A stretch of DNA of 64,000 nucleotides from Hymenoscyphus infarciens (GCA_001414345.1 LLCB01000247.1:26422-90421); one strand, 5' to 3'. Numbered from the stretch's first letter, positions 33,422 to 44,399 are shown. Numbers and translations are program-made. The notes: generated by a model from the sequence alone, not told the origin.

Positions 33422-36400
33422 ATGCCACCAAAACGTCGGGTCAGCGCACCCCCAAACCGCATCTACAAATCATCCGCGTTACTCCGCCAAGCCAAACTGC
33501 CGGCATTGAGGAAACGCGTGGGATACGGGAAACATGCTGGGAGGATGGTTCCTAAGGTTGATAATACTTTGACGCAAATGGATTTCGTTGTTATGGCACA
33601 GAAGGAGTTGGAAGATGACGATGAGGATATGGAAGGGGATTTGGAGGATGAAGAGGAGGGGTATGTGCAGGAGAAGAAGAAGATCCCCCGTGCGCGGGGG
33701 AGTAAGAGGAGGAAGACTATGGGTGATCTGCCGGAGAGTACGTCGAACAGTTATCATACGCAGACTATTACGCAGTTGGATTGGAGTTTTAGTTCTGCGA
33801 TGGAGGGGGAGGGGGATGATGAACCGATACAAGAAAATGCGCCGGAAGCAATGGAGGGGGAGGACGAGCCAGTACGGGAAGATGCGATGGATGAGGATGA
33901 AGATGTAGATGATAATCCGACGTCCTCGAAACCCAGAAAGTCGACTAAGAAAGGCAAATTTCCCAAAGTCTCCAGGTTTTACAAGAAGAAATCCCCAGAT
34001 CCAGTTTTGGAACTTGATACTCAGGGAAGAGATATATACGATGGGCCGTATTCCTCAGATAAAGCCGCCGGAAATTCGGAACCAACGAGAAACTCACGTA
34101 AAAGAACTTCAACAACAATTCAAGAGGAAGATACGGAGGATGAAGGAGCTGTAAATACTTCCAATACCATATCTACACCACAATTCGAGAATCCCATAGA
34201 GAAGTCTGGCCCACGGAGAGGTTCCCGTAGAAGAGTACCTGCGCCTATTCAAAAGGTTACCCTCGAGGAAGGAGCGGAAAATGTGGATGAACCGACGTTT
34301 TCAACCCCAGAGGCCAGCAAGGCTAAACAGACCACCAGAGTGCTGAGAGCATCGACAAGAAAACCAATCACTACCGATGAAGTAAATGCAGAATTACAAG
34401 ATACTCCCAATTCGCCAATCCAAGCCAAAGTCGTCAAGGCCAGTAAAAAGGCGAGACCAACCAAGAAAGCCAAAAAATCTGTTGCGGTTCCCTCAGAAGA
34501 AGACCAAATCATATTTGATGGCCCATATTCATCGTCACCAGACAAAAGTGCCAATGTATCGAAAAAGAGTTCAGAACCTTTGCCTCCACCACGAATTGCT
34601 AGCCAAGCTGCTATGCCACCACCTCCAACACCACATCGACCTATACGTAGGGAGATCCCATCCTCTCAATCCCCAGCTGTCACACCACTATCCGCGCTTC
34701 GAACACCTTTGAGAGAACAGGCTATAAATGCTACCCCTATTCCATTCAACGCGAATAGAACACCTCGACTAGATACGTTTGAACCACCCAAGCTGGAGAT
34801 TCGAGATACATTCGATACTGTTACTGATGATAGTAATCAGAGTGTAGTTTATTCATCTCCAACAACAAAGTCTAGTCCTACGAAGAATGTCAGGTTTATT
34901 ATTCCTGGGGAGGAAGAGAATGCTATGGGACTCGAAGATGGTGATGCTGCCGAAGAGAGCAATGTTCTAGAGTCTCCGTCTAAGAGAATGGGGTCTAAAC
35001 CTCCCCGACCCACTCAGACTATTCGTCCAAGTCAAAAAATTGTTATACAGGACTCTGATGCTGAGGAGAGCAACGTCCCAGACTCTCCGTCAAAGGATAC
35101 GAGCATTGGCTTATCCCGACCCACTCAGACAGTTCGCCCAAGTCACCGAATTGTAATACAGGACTCCGATGCAGACGATTCGGATGAGGATGAGGATACG
35201 ATAATTGGGGAAGCAGCGCCCCATGTTGAGGTTATGGTCGAAGAATCCATGGTCCAGAGTAACCTCAACGTTGATACTGAGGTTGTGATGGAGGATGAAG
35301 TCGAGGTTGAGGCATGTGAAAATCTACCAATTAACTCACAGAAAGAGCAGCCTCTTGAAAAAGAAAATTCCCAGCAAGAGCCGGAAACTTGTTATGGTGA
35401 AATTGGCCTTGAAACACAATTTGCGGCCAATCACCTCCTTCAGCCGGCCAGAATAAGTCCCGAATTAGGGATTGTGGATGAGCATGATGAGCAGGAAGAT
35501 CAGGAAGAGGCGGAGGAGGTGGAAGAACATCTCACCTTCAAGGAGAAAACTCAAATGATGGAGAGCCAGCGCCTTACAACTCAACATGTACTTGCAATGG
35601 ATCCTAGAACAATGGACTCGGATGTTTTCTTCTCTGCTTCTCATCTAGAAGTTGCTGAGATTGTAAACAGGACGAGAGACTATCTATTCCGAGCCTGGGT
35701 ACTGCCATCAACAGTATCTAGAATATGGATCTATGAAACCAAACCAACATCGACGCTCAGATACATGGCTGTACTTGGACCTACTAAAAAGCCTGGGGAG
35801 GAGCTCGTGAGTGAAACCGGGAAGGGAAATGCTACTTTCGACAAAAAGAACAACAAATGGCGTGCCTATGCGATATTTGAACTTTACGAGCTTGCAGATC
35901 CACTGTCGTTGGCAGAGTTGAAATCCAATGAGTGGCTGGAACGGGCTCCACCGAAGTTTACCAAGGTCCCACCAGCTGTGCTCGATCAATTGATGGCGAA
36001 TCTCTTACCCCCTTTATGGGCTGACGCCGAAAGTGAAGATCCCGAGGAGGATGAACCTGTGGACGATGGAGAAGAAGATATGGACGATAGAGTCCCAGCT
36101 TCTCCAGTACCTTCGAGAACCGATACAGATGCAGCCACATCACAATTACTCCACACGATCCGGCAATTTACGCAACCAGTTTTGGTCCGTGGCTCATCCT
36201 CTTCATACCCTTCGAGTCCACCCGTAAAGCTCGAATCACAATATACGGGACCTCAGTTTGTCGAAAACTCGCAACGCGAAGAAACGCCAATTGAGGAATC
36301 GCATTTTGAAGAGCCAGACCTCGACGCGCCTTATATCCAAAATTCACATCCAGATGTAGATCTTGATGCTGAAGAAGAAAGGATCCCATCAAGTCAGCAA

Positions 36401-36730
36401 AGCACTCCTCGAAATCGCCCGCCTGGTCCATCACAAGCAACTACTGTGGATCTCACACAAACCCAAACAGAAACCCCTCGACATCGTGCAGACAGTATTA
36501 TACTTGAATCTCCTATCCGTGCTATGAGATCAAGCTCCCCACTTAGACTTCCCAGTTTGAAGGGATCGGATACTAGTGTCAACCAGCCGCCTGAATCTCT
36601 TGTCCCTTATTCGATGGGTTCGTCCGAGATTATGACGAAGAGTCAGATGTTGCCGGAGAGCTTGATGGCTGAGAGTATGTGGGAGCAGCCGCTGATGGTT
36701 ATCGATTCTGAGGAGGAGTATGATGATTGA
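33422..36730 (+). CDS. Large acidic, mostly disordered nuclear-type protein with a possible PUA/ASCH-like domain
   Basis: Intronless gene of 1102 residues with no firmly recognised family. The N-terminus is basic (MPPKRR...). Residues about 60-720 are low-complexity, Ser/Pro/Glu/Asp-rich, with KKK patches. They contain two internal duplications: a DGPYSS module (about 200 and 365) and a paired RPTQT.RPS..IVIQDSDA module (about 535-585). A folded-looking segment occupies about residues 730-850 (DVFFSASHLEVAEIVNRTRD, FRAWVLPSTVSRIWIYETKP). It is reminiscent of ASCH/PUA-like beta barrels. The C-terminal 200 residues are again disordered and contain two possible SUMO-interaction motifs (TVDLTQTQ and the terminal MVIDSEEEYDD). 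A nuclear, chromatin- or RNA-linked role is inference only. Confidence 0.75.
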   Translation: MPPKRRVSAPPNRIYKSSALLRQAKLPALRKRVGYGKHAGRMVPKVDNTLTQMDFVVMAQKELEDDDEDMEGDLEDEEEGYVQEKKKIPRARGSKRRKTMGDLPESTSNSYHTQTITQLDWSFSSAMEGEGDDEPIQENAPEAMEGEDEPVREDAMDEDEDVDDNPTSSKPRKSTKKGKFPKVSRFYKKKSPDPVLELDTQGRDIYDGPYSSDKAAGNSEPTRNSRKRTSTTIQEEDTEDEGAVNTSNTISTPQFENPIEKSGPRRGSRRRVPAPIQKVTLEEGAENVDEPTFSTPEASKAKQTTRVLRASTRKPITTDEVNAELQDTPNSPIQAKVVKASKKARPTKKAKKSVAVPSEEDQIIFDGPYSSSPDKSANVSKKSSEPLPPPRIASQAAMPPPPTPHRPIRREIPSSQSPAVTPLSALRTPLREQAINATPIPFNANRTPRLDTFEPPKLEIRDTFDTVTDDSNQSVVYSSPTTKSSPTKNVRFIIPGEEENAMGLEDGDAAEESNVLESPSKRMGSKPPRPTQTIRPSQKIVIQDSDAEESNVPDSPSKDTSIGLSRPTQTVRPSHRIVIQDSDADDSDEDEDTIIGEAAPHVEVMVEESMVQSNLNVDTEVVMEDEVEVEACENLPINSQKEQPLEKENSQQEPETCYGEIGLETQFAANHLLQPARISPELGIVDEHDEQEDQEEAEEVEEHLTFKEKTQMMESQRLTTQHVLAMDPRTMDSDVFFSASHLEVAEIVNRTRDYLFRAWVLPSTVSRIWIYETKPTSTLRYMAVLGPTKKPGEELVSETGKGNATFDKKNNKWRAYAIFELYELADPLSLAELKSNEWLERAPPKFTKVPPAVLDQLMANLLPPLWADAESEDPEEDEPVDDGEEDMDDRVPASPVPSRTDTDAATSQLLHTIRQFTQPVLVRGSSSSYPSSPPVKLESQYTGPQFVENSQREETPIEESHFEEPDLDAPYIQNSHPDVDLDAEEERIPSSQQSTPRNRPPGPSQATTVDLTQTQTETPRHRADSIILESPIRAMRSSSPLRLPSLKGSDTSVNQPPESLVPYSMGSSEIMTKSQMLPESLMAESMWEQPLMVIDSEEEYDD

Positions 36731-36986
36731 ATTTTGGTAGAGATGGAATTATGGTCGCACATCAGATGAAGAAGTTTATGGTTAACCTTCATGCTTGTGC
36801 AGATTGGGGTGGTTAGAAGGGGGTGAGCCCCGATAGGATATTATATTGTTGGGTATAAAACTGTACAGAAGATTGATAGTCGCTTACGAATTCATGAACC
36901 CCTTAATAAAAGAGCCAAGAAAAGAAAGACGGAGCTCCATCTGAACACCTTGCGACGAAACCCTTCCCTGGTCTTATGAAGCCAAG

Positions 36987-39692
36987 CTATGTGCTCCTGG
37001 TGCTGTTGCTAACTCCGCTCTTCCCAACACTACTGGTACCCCCTTCTCTAACCCCACCAACCTCCCCAGCCTCCTCCCTCTTAATCTCCTCTAATTCCCG
37101 CTCAAGGGTCTTCGTCAACCTCTCCAGAACCCACTCAGCCTCCTCCTTCCCTCCCATCAACGGACTCCTATTGCCCACCCAACTCCACTGAACCGTCACC
37201 CCCTTTTCCCCATCACCCCCACCACCAATTCCCTCCTCATCCTGTCCATCCCTCGTTTCGGCCTCCCCTTTCTTCCTCTCTTGCTCTTGCTTGGGTTTCC
37301 GTATTGGTTTTCGGTGTTGGAAACTATCCCCTTCATCTTCACCAACAAGTTTTAGGTACCAGGCCCATTCTTCGAAAGTATATTTTCGCGGTGGTGAGCT
37401 GTTGAGGTGGGAGAGGACGGAGGAGATCTCTTTGATGAGGAGGAGGTGGTAATGGTGTTTATTCTTCGGTAACTTGTCGTTGCTCTTCCCCTTCCGATGG
37501 GCGGATGAATGTTCTTTCTTTGCTTTATCGGATTCCACCTTTTGTTGGGCGGATTCTGGGTCGTTTTTCTTGTGACCTTTTCCGAAGTTGAATTTCAATT
37601 TCTTCCCTTCACCGAGGATATTTGGTGGGAGTTCTTCAACATCCTCACCACACTCGCTAAACAGCCTCCCTTTCGAGATCCGATGCGCTGTTTCCTTGAA
37701 TGTTCTAGCGAATCCTTTTTCTCCAGGTAAAACGGTGAAATTTCCTACCCAGAGGGTGACGTCTCGAATCGCTTTCACAATCGTATCACCCATATTGCTT
37801 ATCAAAATCGTAAGCGAGGGAATAGCGAGGAGGGACCAGAACACGAAGAAAGCTTTGCCGCTGTTGGAGGTGGGGTAGAAGTCTCCGTAGCCGATTGTTA
37901 GGAGGGAGGTGTAGGAGAAGTAGAGCGAGACGAAGTAGGACCATTCTTGTTCTTCCTCGCAGACTTGGAATATGGCGGCGCCGACGAACCAGAGTGCCAT
38001 CCAGGTTGTTAGGGATATGATGAGGGAGGTCCAGCGACGTTTTCGGTGGGCGTCGGATTGGATTTTTCGCATTAGGTGGAATTCGTGGTGGCGGCGTTCG
38101 CGTTCGGTCTGGGGGTCTTTCGTAACATTCCCATTCTCCTTCTCATTACTTGTTGAAGATCCTGAGGGCGATTCTTTCTCCTTTTCCCGCTCCTCCTCAA
38201 GAATAGGCTTCAATATCTTACCCTTGTTTTTGTCTTCCAGTTTTTTCAACAACCTCCTCCGTTCCTTCTCCACCATCCTCTTCCCCATTCTCTCCTTGCC
38301 CCTCTCAAGTACCAAACTCCTAATACTCCCAATCACCAAACCCAGGATCATGATTCCCACAATTGCATAGGGGAATAGTAAACTCCTTCCTAGATGCGTG
38401 AGTGGACTTAAGTCTCCGATTCCTACTGTTAGGAGCGTGAAATCTGCCCAATAGACCCCATCGAGGAACTTCCAACCTTCGATGCGGGCGAATACTGCTG
38501 CTCCGGAGAGAAGATAGGTTAGGAAGCTTATTGTTTGGAGCATGAGGGTGCGTTGGGACATTGTGAGTTGGAATTCGGACGCGTAGTAGTTTTTGTAAGC
38601 ACCCCAAACGGTTATCGACATGAGGGAGGCGCAGATGAAGTAAAGACCTGCTGCGAAGAGGGCGTAGTAGTAGGCTTCTGTGGGATTTTAGCATGTGTTT
38701 TTCTCAATGGAAAGAGAGCCAAGAGGAGAGTCGTTGGGATGACGAAGCTTTCTCTGGCGCACTCGGGTTGGGAGTTTGACAAAGGGGTGAGAGTAAATTC
38801 ACATACGACTTAAGCCGTGAGTTTCTCGGGGTTCGAGAACGAACGGACGACGGGTGGCATAGATACAGAGGGCGATGAGAGCGAACGAGGAAATGTACCT
38901 GTATCGATTCAGCGTCTCACACTTTCTTCGGTGTTTGAAGAAGCTTACCATCCGATGATAGTGATAGGTTGTGCTACTGAAAACCGGACTCTCCTTGCCA
39001 TGTTCATGAGAAGAAAGAGATTTGATATCAGAGCTATTCCAAGTTGTGCTGCATTAACAGCAATCAGCCTATGTATTCCTCATTAGTGTTTTGTTCCAAT
39101 AATCTATATATCGTTTAGTACTTACCATCCAGGGTCTGGTAGATCAATAGCATCTGATAGAGGTTTTTCGGGTAAAAGTTGTACTCTCCAACGGACTGCC
39201 AATGCACAGATGGAGAATGCTGAGGCCATGGGTCCGAATGTTCCAGCCATGAGGGGGAAGGCTGTACTTGCGAACCACCATATTCTGTATGTTTGTTAGT
39301 TTTTCTCATACCAAGGAGTTCAAAATAAAAAATGGAAGTTAGCGAGTCGATAGTAAACGCTCGCTCTAGCACGCCTAGCACCAGTTCTCGGAGAATCATG
39401 GAAACGTAGAAAACCCCAATCAAACTTCGCTGTTACACTCTTCCCAAACAAAATTCTCTTTCTCCAAGAAATTTAGTACAGAGAAAAGAATGATACGACT
39501 TTTCAAGAAAACGAAACCGAGAAAGGAAAGACAAAAAAAAAGCGGATTAAGGAAGCAGAAAAGAGAGAAAACATACGAAGGCTCAAGATAATCGCTTTCC
39601 TCCTCTTCGTCCGCCTCCTCCTCGGCACGTTCTATATTCTCCACATCCTGCGCGTGGTCGGCAATCGGCTCATCTAGACCTGGGTCGTTCAT
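36987..39692 (-). CDS. TOK1: Outward-rectifier potassium channel TOK1 (two-pore, eight-helix)
   Basis: Plasma-membrane potassium channel of the fungal TOK family. Exons on minus: 39692-39577, 39284-39126, 39068-38949, 38898-38807, 38677-36987. All phases agree, giving 725 residues. The first exon is an acidic cytosolic tail (ADEEEESDYLEPS). Exons 2-5 supply four helices, then pore 1 with filter TVGIGD, two helices, and pore 2 with filter TIGYGD. This matches the fungal 8-TM/2-P plan. A long charged cytosolic loop, rich in Lys, Glu and Arg, separates pore 1's second helix from the next helix pair. A roughly 240-residue hydrophilic C-tail follows. The join at 38807/38677 gives LSQAYYYALFAAGLYF, which fits the family. 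It is convergent with the 1102-residue gene (256 bp apart). Confidence 0.92.
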
Positions 39693-40264
39693 AACTCCAC
39701 GAACTCGCAGAACTCAAGACGAAGTAACATGCAGCCAAGAAAAACAAAATGTTTGCCAAGCGTCAAAACATCTATCTGGACTTTAATATGGAGGCTACTG
39801 TGGCTTGTCTTATGTTCAATGTTTGTCAAATTGTTGGTTTGCGGGAAGTGACGTCGTTGGTCACATTCCTTGGATTTGGGGAAGCGAGCGCCACATTTGC
39901 ATTGTGGCGGTGTGGTAAAGCGGCGTGTGACCGTCACTACAAGATCCCCCCCCACTTGCGATTTCGTTTCAAGCTAAGGATGATTTCACTCAAAAGCATA
40001 TTTACCCAATGTAAGCGTAATTAAATACAAGCCGTGACGTGGATGGGTACCCTTGCTGCAAAATGCTCTTGATTGGTATACGGTGTTTTTGGGGGCAACA
40101 TGGGGGGGAAACCCCAGGTAAATTTCACTTGGTGTTGATGAATTATCAAACTATTCTTCTACCGTTACAAAGTCTCTAGCATTTTTCTGTTTCTGGCGCC
40201 ACCTTTCCACATACTCAATATACCATAACACGTGGGCATATTGACTTACAATCCCTGTCTTCTA
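39693..40264. other. Intergenic region upstream of TOK1
   Basis: About 570 bases between the TOK1 start and the MITE. A 91-codon plus-strand frame at 39749-40024 exists but shows no domain, and it lies in the expected TOK1 promoter. I do not call it a gene. Confidence 0.35.
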
Positions 40265-40350
40265 ACCCACCGTCCACCCACCACTATTCCACCCACGGGA
40301 GAGTCAGTCTTTTTAATTAGTCTTACTTTTTAATTAGTCCCGCTGGATTA
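40265..40350 (+). repeat. Left terminal inverted repeat of the MITE
   Basis: Inverted partner of 40748-40834. It begins ACCCACCGTCCACCCACCAC and contains TTAATTAGTC twice. Confidence 0.85.
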
Positions 40351-40747
40351 TAGTAGCTCCAGGGCCGAAGCCAGACGTTAAAACAAGGAGGAAGAAACTC
40401 CTAAGTAATAAACTTAGTTAATTCTTAAGCTTTTCCTATTTAAAAACTATAGTATCTTTTAGCTTATAGCCTATATATTCTTTCTACTAGCTACTATGTC
40501 TTTACCTTACCTTAAACTAGTTGAATTTATACTCTTAAGTCTATCTCTACTACTATATATCCTAGAACACTTAATCCTTCTTGGTTTACTAGGGGAAATG
40601 TACTTAAAAACTAGCTAGAAAGCAGTGCTAATTATTTTGTTTCTACTAGTTATTTTTACCTTATTTTTACTCTTATTTCTATACCAAATTCCACGACTCG
40701 TAAGCAGCTTTAAAATAGGGTTGATATCCCGGAAGCGTAATATCTAT

Positions 40748-40834
40748 TAATCTGGTGGGACTAATTTAAAAGTAAGACTAATTAAAAAGACCGACCCTCC
40801 CGTGGGTGGTATAGCGGTGGGTGGACGGGTGGGT
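40748..40834 (-). repeat. Right terminal inverted repeat of the MITE
   Basis: Inverted partner of 40265-40350, with a few C/T differences. Confidence 0.85.
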
Positions 40835-41010
40835 TAGACTCCGACGATTATGGATTCGCGGCAAGTATCGAACATATTCTCTAGCCTCTCAAAAGTCTTC
40901 ACGGGAGATTCCGCCATCTTCACTTCTTGCTTTTCCGTACAAGCCCAACATAGCTTCCCCAAAAAACACGTAATGTAAACAAAAGCAAACTCCTCTTTGC
41001 TCGAGTTGTG

Positions 41011-42170
41011 CTATTCCATGCATTCTCGGATCACTTCGATTGTTTCTTGTAGCTTTCCTTGCTTCAATGCAATACTCCGGCGTATCTCTGTCCTGAGAAT
41101 TGCGGTCTTCTCACCAACATTGTTTCGTGCTTTTTCTAGAGCGCTTCTGCCCAGTACAACTGCTTCTCCATATTTCCGTTGGTCATACTTCAAGTCTGCC
41201 AACGTTGGAATCAAGCAGCGTATGGTGACCCAGCTCTTCTCTGCAGGCTGTATGGCCATTTTCAAAAGCTCCTCGCTCTACAGAAGGTTCCCTTTCTTTC
41301 TCAGGGGTAAGGATAATCTGAACATCGCATCTAAAGTTTCCCCATGATTAGGACCAAATGTACCGAGGCACTTCTGCAGGTAAATTCGACATGTCTCCTC
41401 TTCGTTTGAAGAATCGCCTATTTTCCTCAAAGCCCGGCTTTTCCTGTGCAAAATCCTGACAAGTATTTCGTCGCTGGGTGTGACCAGATGTGCCAAGTCC
41501 CCTTCAATCCTCTCAATCATTGCCAAAGCCTTTCGATATTGCGCTCGATTATAAACTGCCTCCACAAGTTTTAGTCTGTTTGTCCACATCCTAATTGCCG
41601 TCCGGTACTTCTCAACATCTTCGTTATCCAAGAGCTGTTCGCACCAGTACTCTGCTATTTCCCAGGATTTCAAAGCCCCCGACCGAGAAGCATGATGCGA
41701 CCAAGATGCGTATCATTTTCACGAATCTGATATCCGAGGGAGAAAACAGCCGAGTCCGTTGAATGTGACGTAGTTTCAAAGCATTTTCTTCTATCTCTTG
41801 TAAGGTGGATTTGTAACTCGGTCTCTGCGCTTCGGGTATCGCTGTAGATGGGAAAACATGGACTTCACTGTAGGACGTGGGGGCTTTGCATGCAACAAGA
41901 TGTGGAAAAGTGAAATGAACATCGAGATAGTGCTTCTTATTACGCGAGAATACTTCCTTGGCGGTATGAGTAACGAAAGTCAAAGAAGGGTGTGTAATAG
42001 GGGACTCAAATTGGTCAGGCGATTGTTTATTAGAGAACTTCTCATTCAATTGACCACCGCTGACGTATTTCGAAAATCCATGGACGACGGGGACCGAAGG
42101 AGGGAGAAGTTCAAGATGCGGCCTTTTCTCTTCTGTTTCGAGTTTTAAATGTGGAAATAGTCGGGTGAGT
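41011..42170 (-). pseudogene. Broken TPR-repeat protein gene
   Basis: The minus-strand reading is coherent but disrupted. From about 42170 a frame gives LFPHLKLETEEKRPHLELL..., then SNKQSPDQFESPITHPSLTF and LFSPSDIRFVKMIRILVAS. Near 41690-41720 the reading must shift to continue as ALKSWEIAEYWCEQLLDNED. It then runs through tetratricopeptide-like helix pairs (YRKALAMIERIEGDL, EEETCRIYLQKCLGTFGPNHGET). At 41280-41278 an in-frame TAG interrupts KKGNLL-stop-SEELLKMAIQ. The same frame then continues 89 codons (YGEAVVLGRSALEKARNNVG) to 41011. The stop fits CAG to TAG, a RIP-type change. The paralogues are fungal TPR proteins often linked to signalling, but the role here is unknown. An unrecognised intron at the shift is an alternative. 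Confidence 0.65.
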
Positions 42171-43989
42171 CCCGGCTAACTGTGCCGGGTAATGTGACCG
42201 AGAACATTCGTGAGTTCCTAGTGCTGATGTCTTCATTTGTACGATTGATTTATCCATGGCTCTTGTATATCCAGTTGTAGTGTGTAGTTGGGGTGCATTG
42301 GGTTCCACTGCGATCTCTAGTGTATCAACTCTGGGTGCTGCTTTGTATCAGAAGGTAGAAAATAACTTCGGATTTTATGGAACAATCATATACCGGTAAC
42401 GGAAGCATGAGGATCTCGATGGTCATTCCAAATATGTTTTGCTTGTGTGATTTTCGACGTTGGAAGACCGTCTCCACCTCTTTGTAAAGCATCATCTAGG
42501 TAGTAGAGTATCCCATTTCTTTAACTCTGTGGTGTGTTTTTCCAGAAATTCTAAAGTCTTAGCCTGTCGGTGAGTTGCTTTGGACTACACTGTCAATATT
42601 CTCGTATATAAGCTGCACGGTATGGACCAGAAAATATACTGGAGAGATCGCGCTTATGTGATCTAGAAACAGTGTTCCTCTCTGAGAATCTTGATAAGGT
42701 TCTTTTGCTTTGTGTTCTTCTGTATATAAAGCTCTCGAATAACCGGCCTGAGAGCTTCCCATTCTTCCTTTAAGTGCTCATATAAAGATAATGGTGCTGG
42801 ATTCAACATAGAAGAACCAACTTGAGCTTGCGATATAGAGTACGAAAGCAAGTTGTGAGGGAGTATAGGGCTTTGTTAGGAGTTGAAGTTTGAAGATGAC
42901 AAGGCTGGTGCAATTTTGCTTTTGTGGAGTGTCCACTCCATGACTACAAAAAGGCAAGCTGAAAGCCGATCGGACAATTTCCGTTTTGAAAGTAAACTTC
43001 GTCATCAGAATCTTTATCTTCTCTAGGGATTGATTGTTGTAGCTTCTGCAAAAGAACAAGTTAGTTTCGGGGACTTCTGTATCCAATATGCACTATCGCA
43101 CCTATATATAACCTCAGCCCACGTATTGTAGGTGTCCTAAGCGATTGGATCAGATCAAATTTGCCTTACATCTCCTCTACCCAATAGCAGTGTAGAAAGC
43201 GGCAAAAACCTTTACCCATAGTTAAGTCGACCTGTGGTTGGTCAATAAGAAGCATCCACGTGGTTGGACATTCATAACTTCATCCACTAGAATTTGACGA
43301 ACAAAGCTAGCAACAGTAGACTTGAAGATACGCCAGTTAGTGACATCTACTAAATGTCAAAAGTGCAATTAAAGTTTGCGTGAGGAGATAAGTGACCTTC
43401 TCTATGATAACTAAAGATCGATACTGCGAGAGAAAACTTCTTTAGAAAAGAAACTTCTTGTACCGTTTGAGAATTCTTTGTTTGGGCTTTTCCTGTCGAG
43501 AAGGCATCCCGGGGAAAGAAAAGGTATCATAAGTGAAGTTTCCGCAGTGATAGTGTGAAATGGCGAGTTCGCTCTAATACTCCTTAAGCGAACCAAGTTC
43601 TGGAAAGATGAGAAGTGTAGACGACGAAGACTCAAATCCAAAATTCTAGTGTTTTAAAGTTTAGTTAATAGGGAAAGAAACATGTGTGTGATTTAAAGGG
43701 ACATGCCACTGTGAAATCTTTTCGGGAGGGCTTCCAAACAAGAACTGTTTGACCTTGAAGCTTTGGTAGACCAGGTTTTCTTGTTTCCTAGGTGCTCAAG
43801 AAAGATGGATACATAAGTAGTGCTATAAAATCCAGTAAACCAAGCAGATTACTTTGGAGTCTATACAAGTCTCCACCTCAGAAGTTGAGCTGTGTCAAGC
43901 ATTTCAGTAAGAGAGGCAACTGGACAACGGATATGGAGTATCTGAGCTTCCACCCATTGGGTTCTCGCCAAGATTGTAAGGGGATGTTA
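42171..43989. other. Intergenic region, no gene recognised
   Basis: About 1.8 kb. Short frames of 62-102 codons occur on both strands without domains or convincing splice sites. The 5' part (42171-42310) could contain first-exon remains of the broken TPR gene: a TAG-ending acceptor-like site sits at 42170. Nothing else is supported. Confidence 0.35.
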
Positions 43990-44128
43990 TACTTCGTCCC
44001 GGGCGAAGTAAACGTTGAACAAGGGGGGTCACTTTATAGAGTTTCCAGGGGTTTTCGGGTAGCATGAAGCATCGGAAATGTGGCGCTTACCCCCTTGCAA
44101 TAACGCTTTTTTCGCCTAGGACGAAGTA
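43990..44128. mobile_element. Small hairpin MITE (139 bp) with inverted ends
   Basis: The ends TACTTCGTCCCGGGCGAA and, inverted, TACTTCGTCCTAGGCGAA flank a 60-base centre. Complementarity extends to about 45 bases per arm (AACGTT..ACAAGGGGG against AGCGTTATTGCAAGGGGG). The element is bordered by TA on both sides. It has no coding capacity and could fold into one long hairpin. Confidence 0.65.
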
Positions 44129-44300
44129 TAATAACCTGGTGATCTTGTGAACTGTGGCAAATAGCCCGAGTAAAAGCCAAAGCCCACCCTCGGACCCACT
44201 CCACAAACCTTGTCCCCACAAACACCCACAAAACCCCTGAATTCCTAAATTTCCTATATAAACTTTATCATATCCAGGGCAATCATTCAAAACAGCACAA

Positions 44301-44399
44301 GGTCGATTAGTGTAGTCGGTTAGCACATGGGTTTTTGAAGGGAACCTCTGGTTCTTCACACAACTACCTGGGACCCGGGTTCGAATCCCGGATGGACCT
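44301..44399 (+). tRNA. tRNA-Gln (anticodon UUG) with 26-nt intron
   Basis: The cloverleaf can be drawn by hand. Acceptor strand is GGTCGAT against ATGGACC, the D arm is GTGT..GCAC with loop AGTCGGTTA, the anticodon stem is TGGGT with ACCTG, and the loop reads TT-TTG-A. The T arm is CCGGG TTCGAAT CCCGG. A 26-nt intron (44339-44364) sits after position 37, the canonical eukaryotic site. The internal A box (TAGTGTAGTCGGTTAGC) and B box (GGTTCGAATCC) are intact. A TATATAAA sequence lies about 48 bases upstream and a T-run follows. One acceptor pair, 5-68, is G opposite G. The discriminator base is T, usual for fungal tRNA-Gln. Confidence 0.87.

Larger units (their letters stand above)
40265..40834. 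mobile_element. MITE with 86-bp terminal inverted repeats and TA target duplication
   Basis: A 570-bp element bounded by TA on both sides (40263-40264 and 40835-40836). The left arm 40265-40350 begins ACCCACC, and the right arm 40748-40834 ends GGTGGGT. The arms are nearly perfect inverted complements over about 86 bases (shared ACCCACGGGAG and TTTTTAATTAGTCTTACTTT blocks). The interior is AT-rich, partly RIP-like, and encodes no recognisable transposase. TA duplication and structure suggest a non-autonomous Tc1/mariner-Fot-type element. Confidence 0.85.

Noticed and set aside
42663..43641. Several 62-102-codon frames on minus
   Set aside because: They overlap each other in different frames, with no domain and no consistent splice structure.
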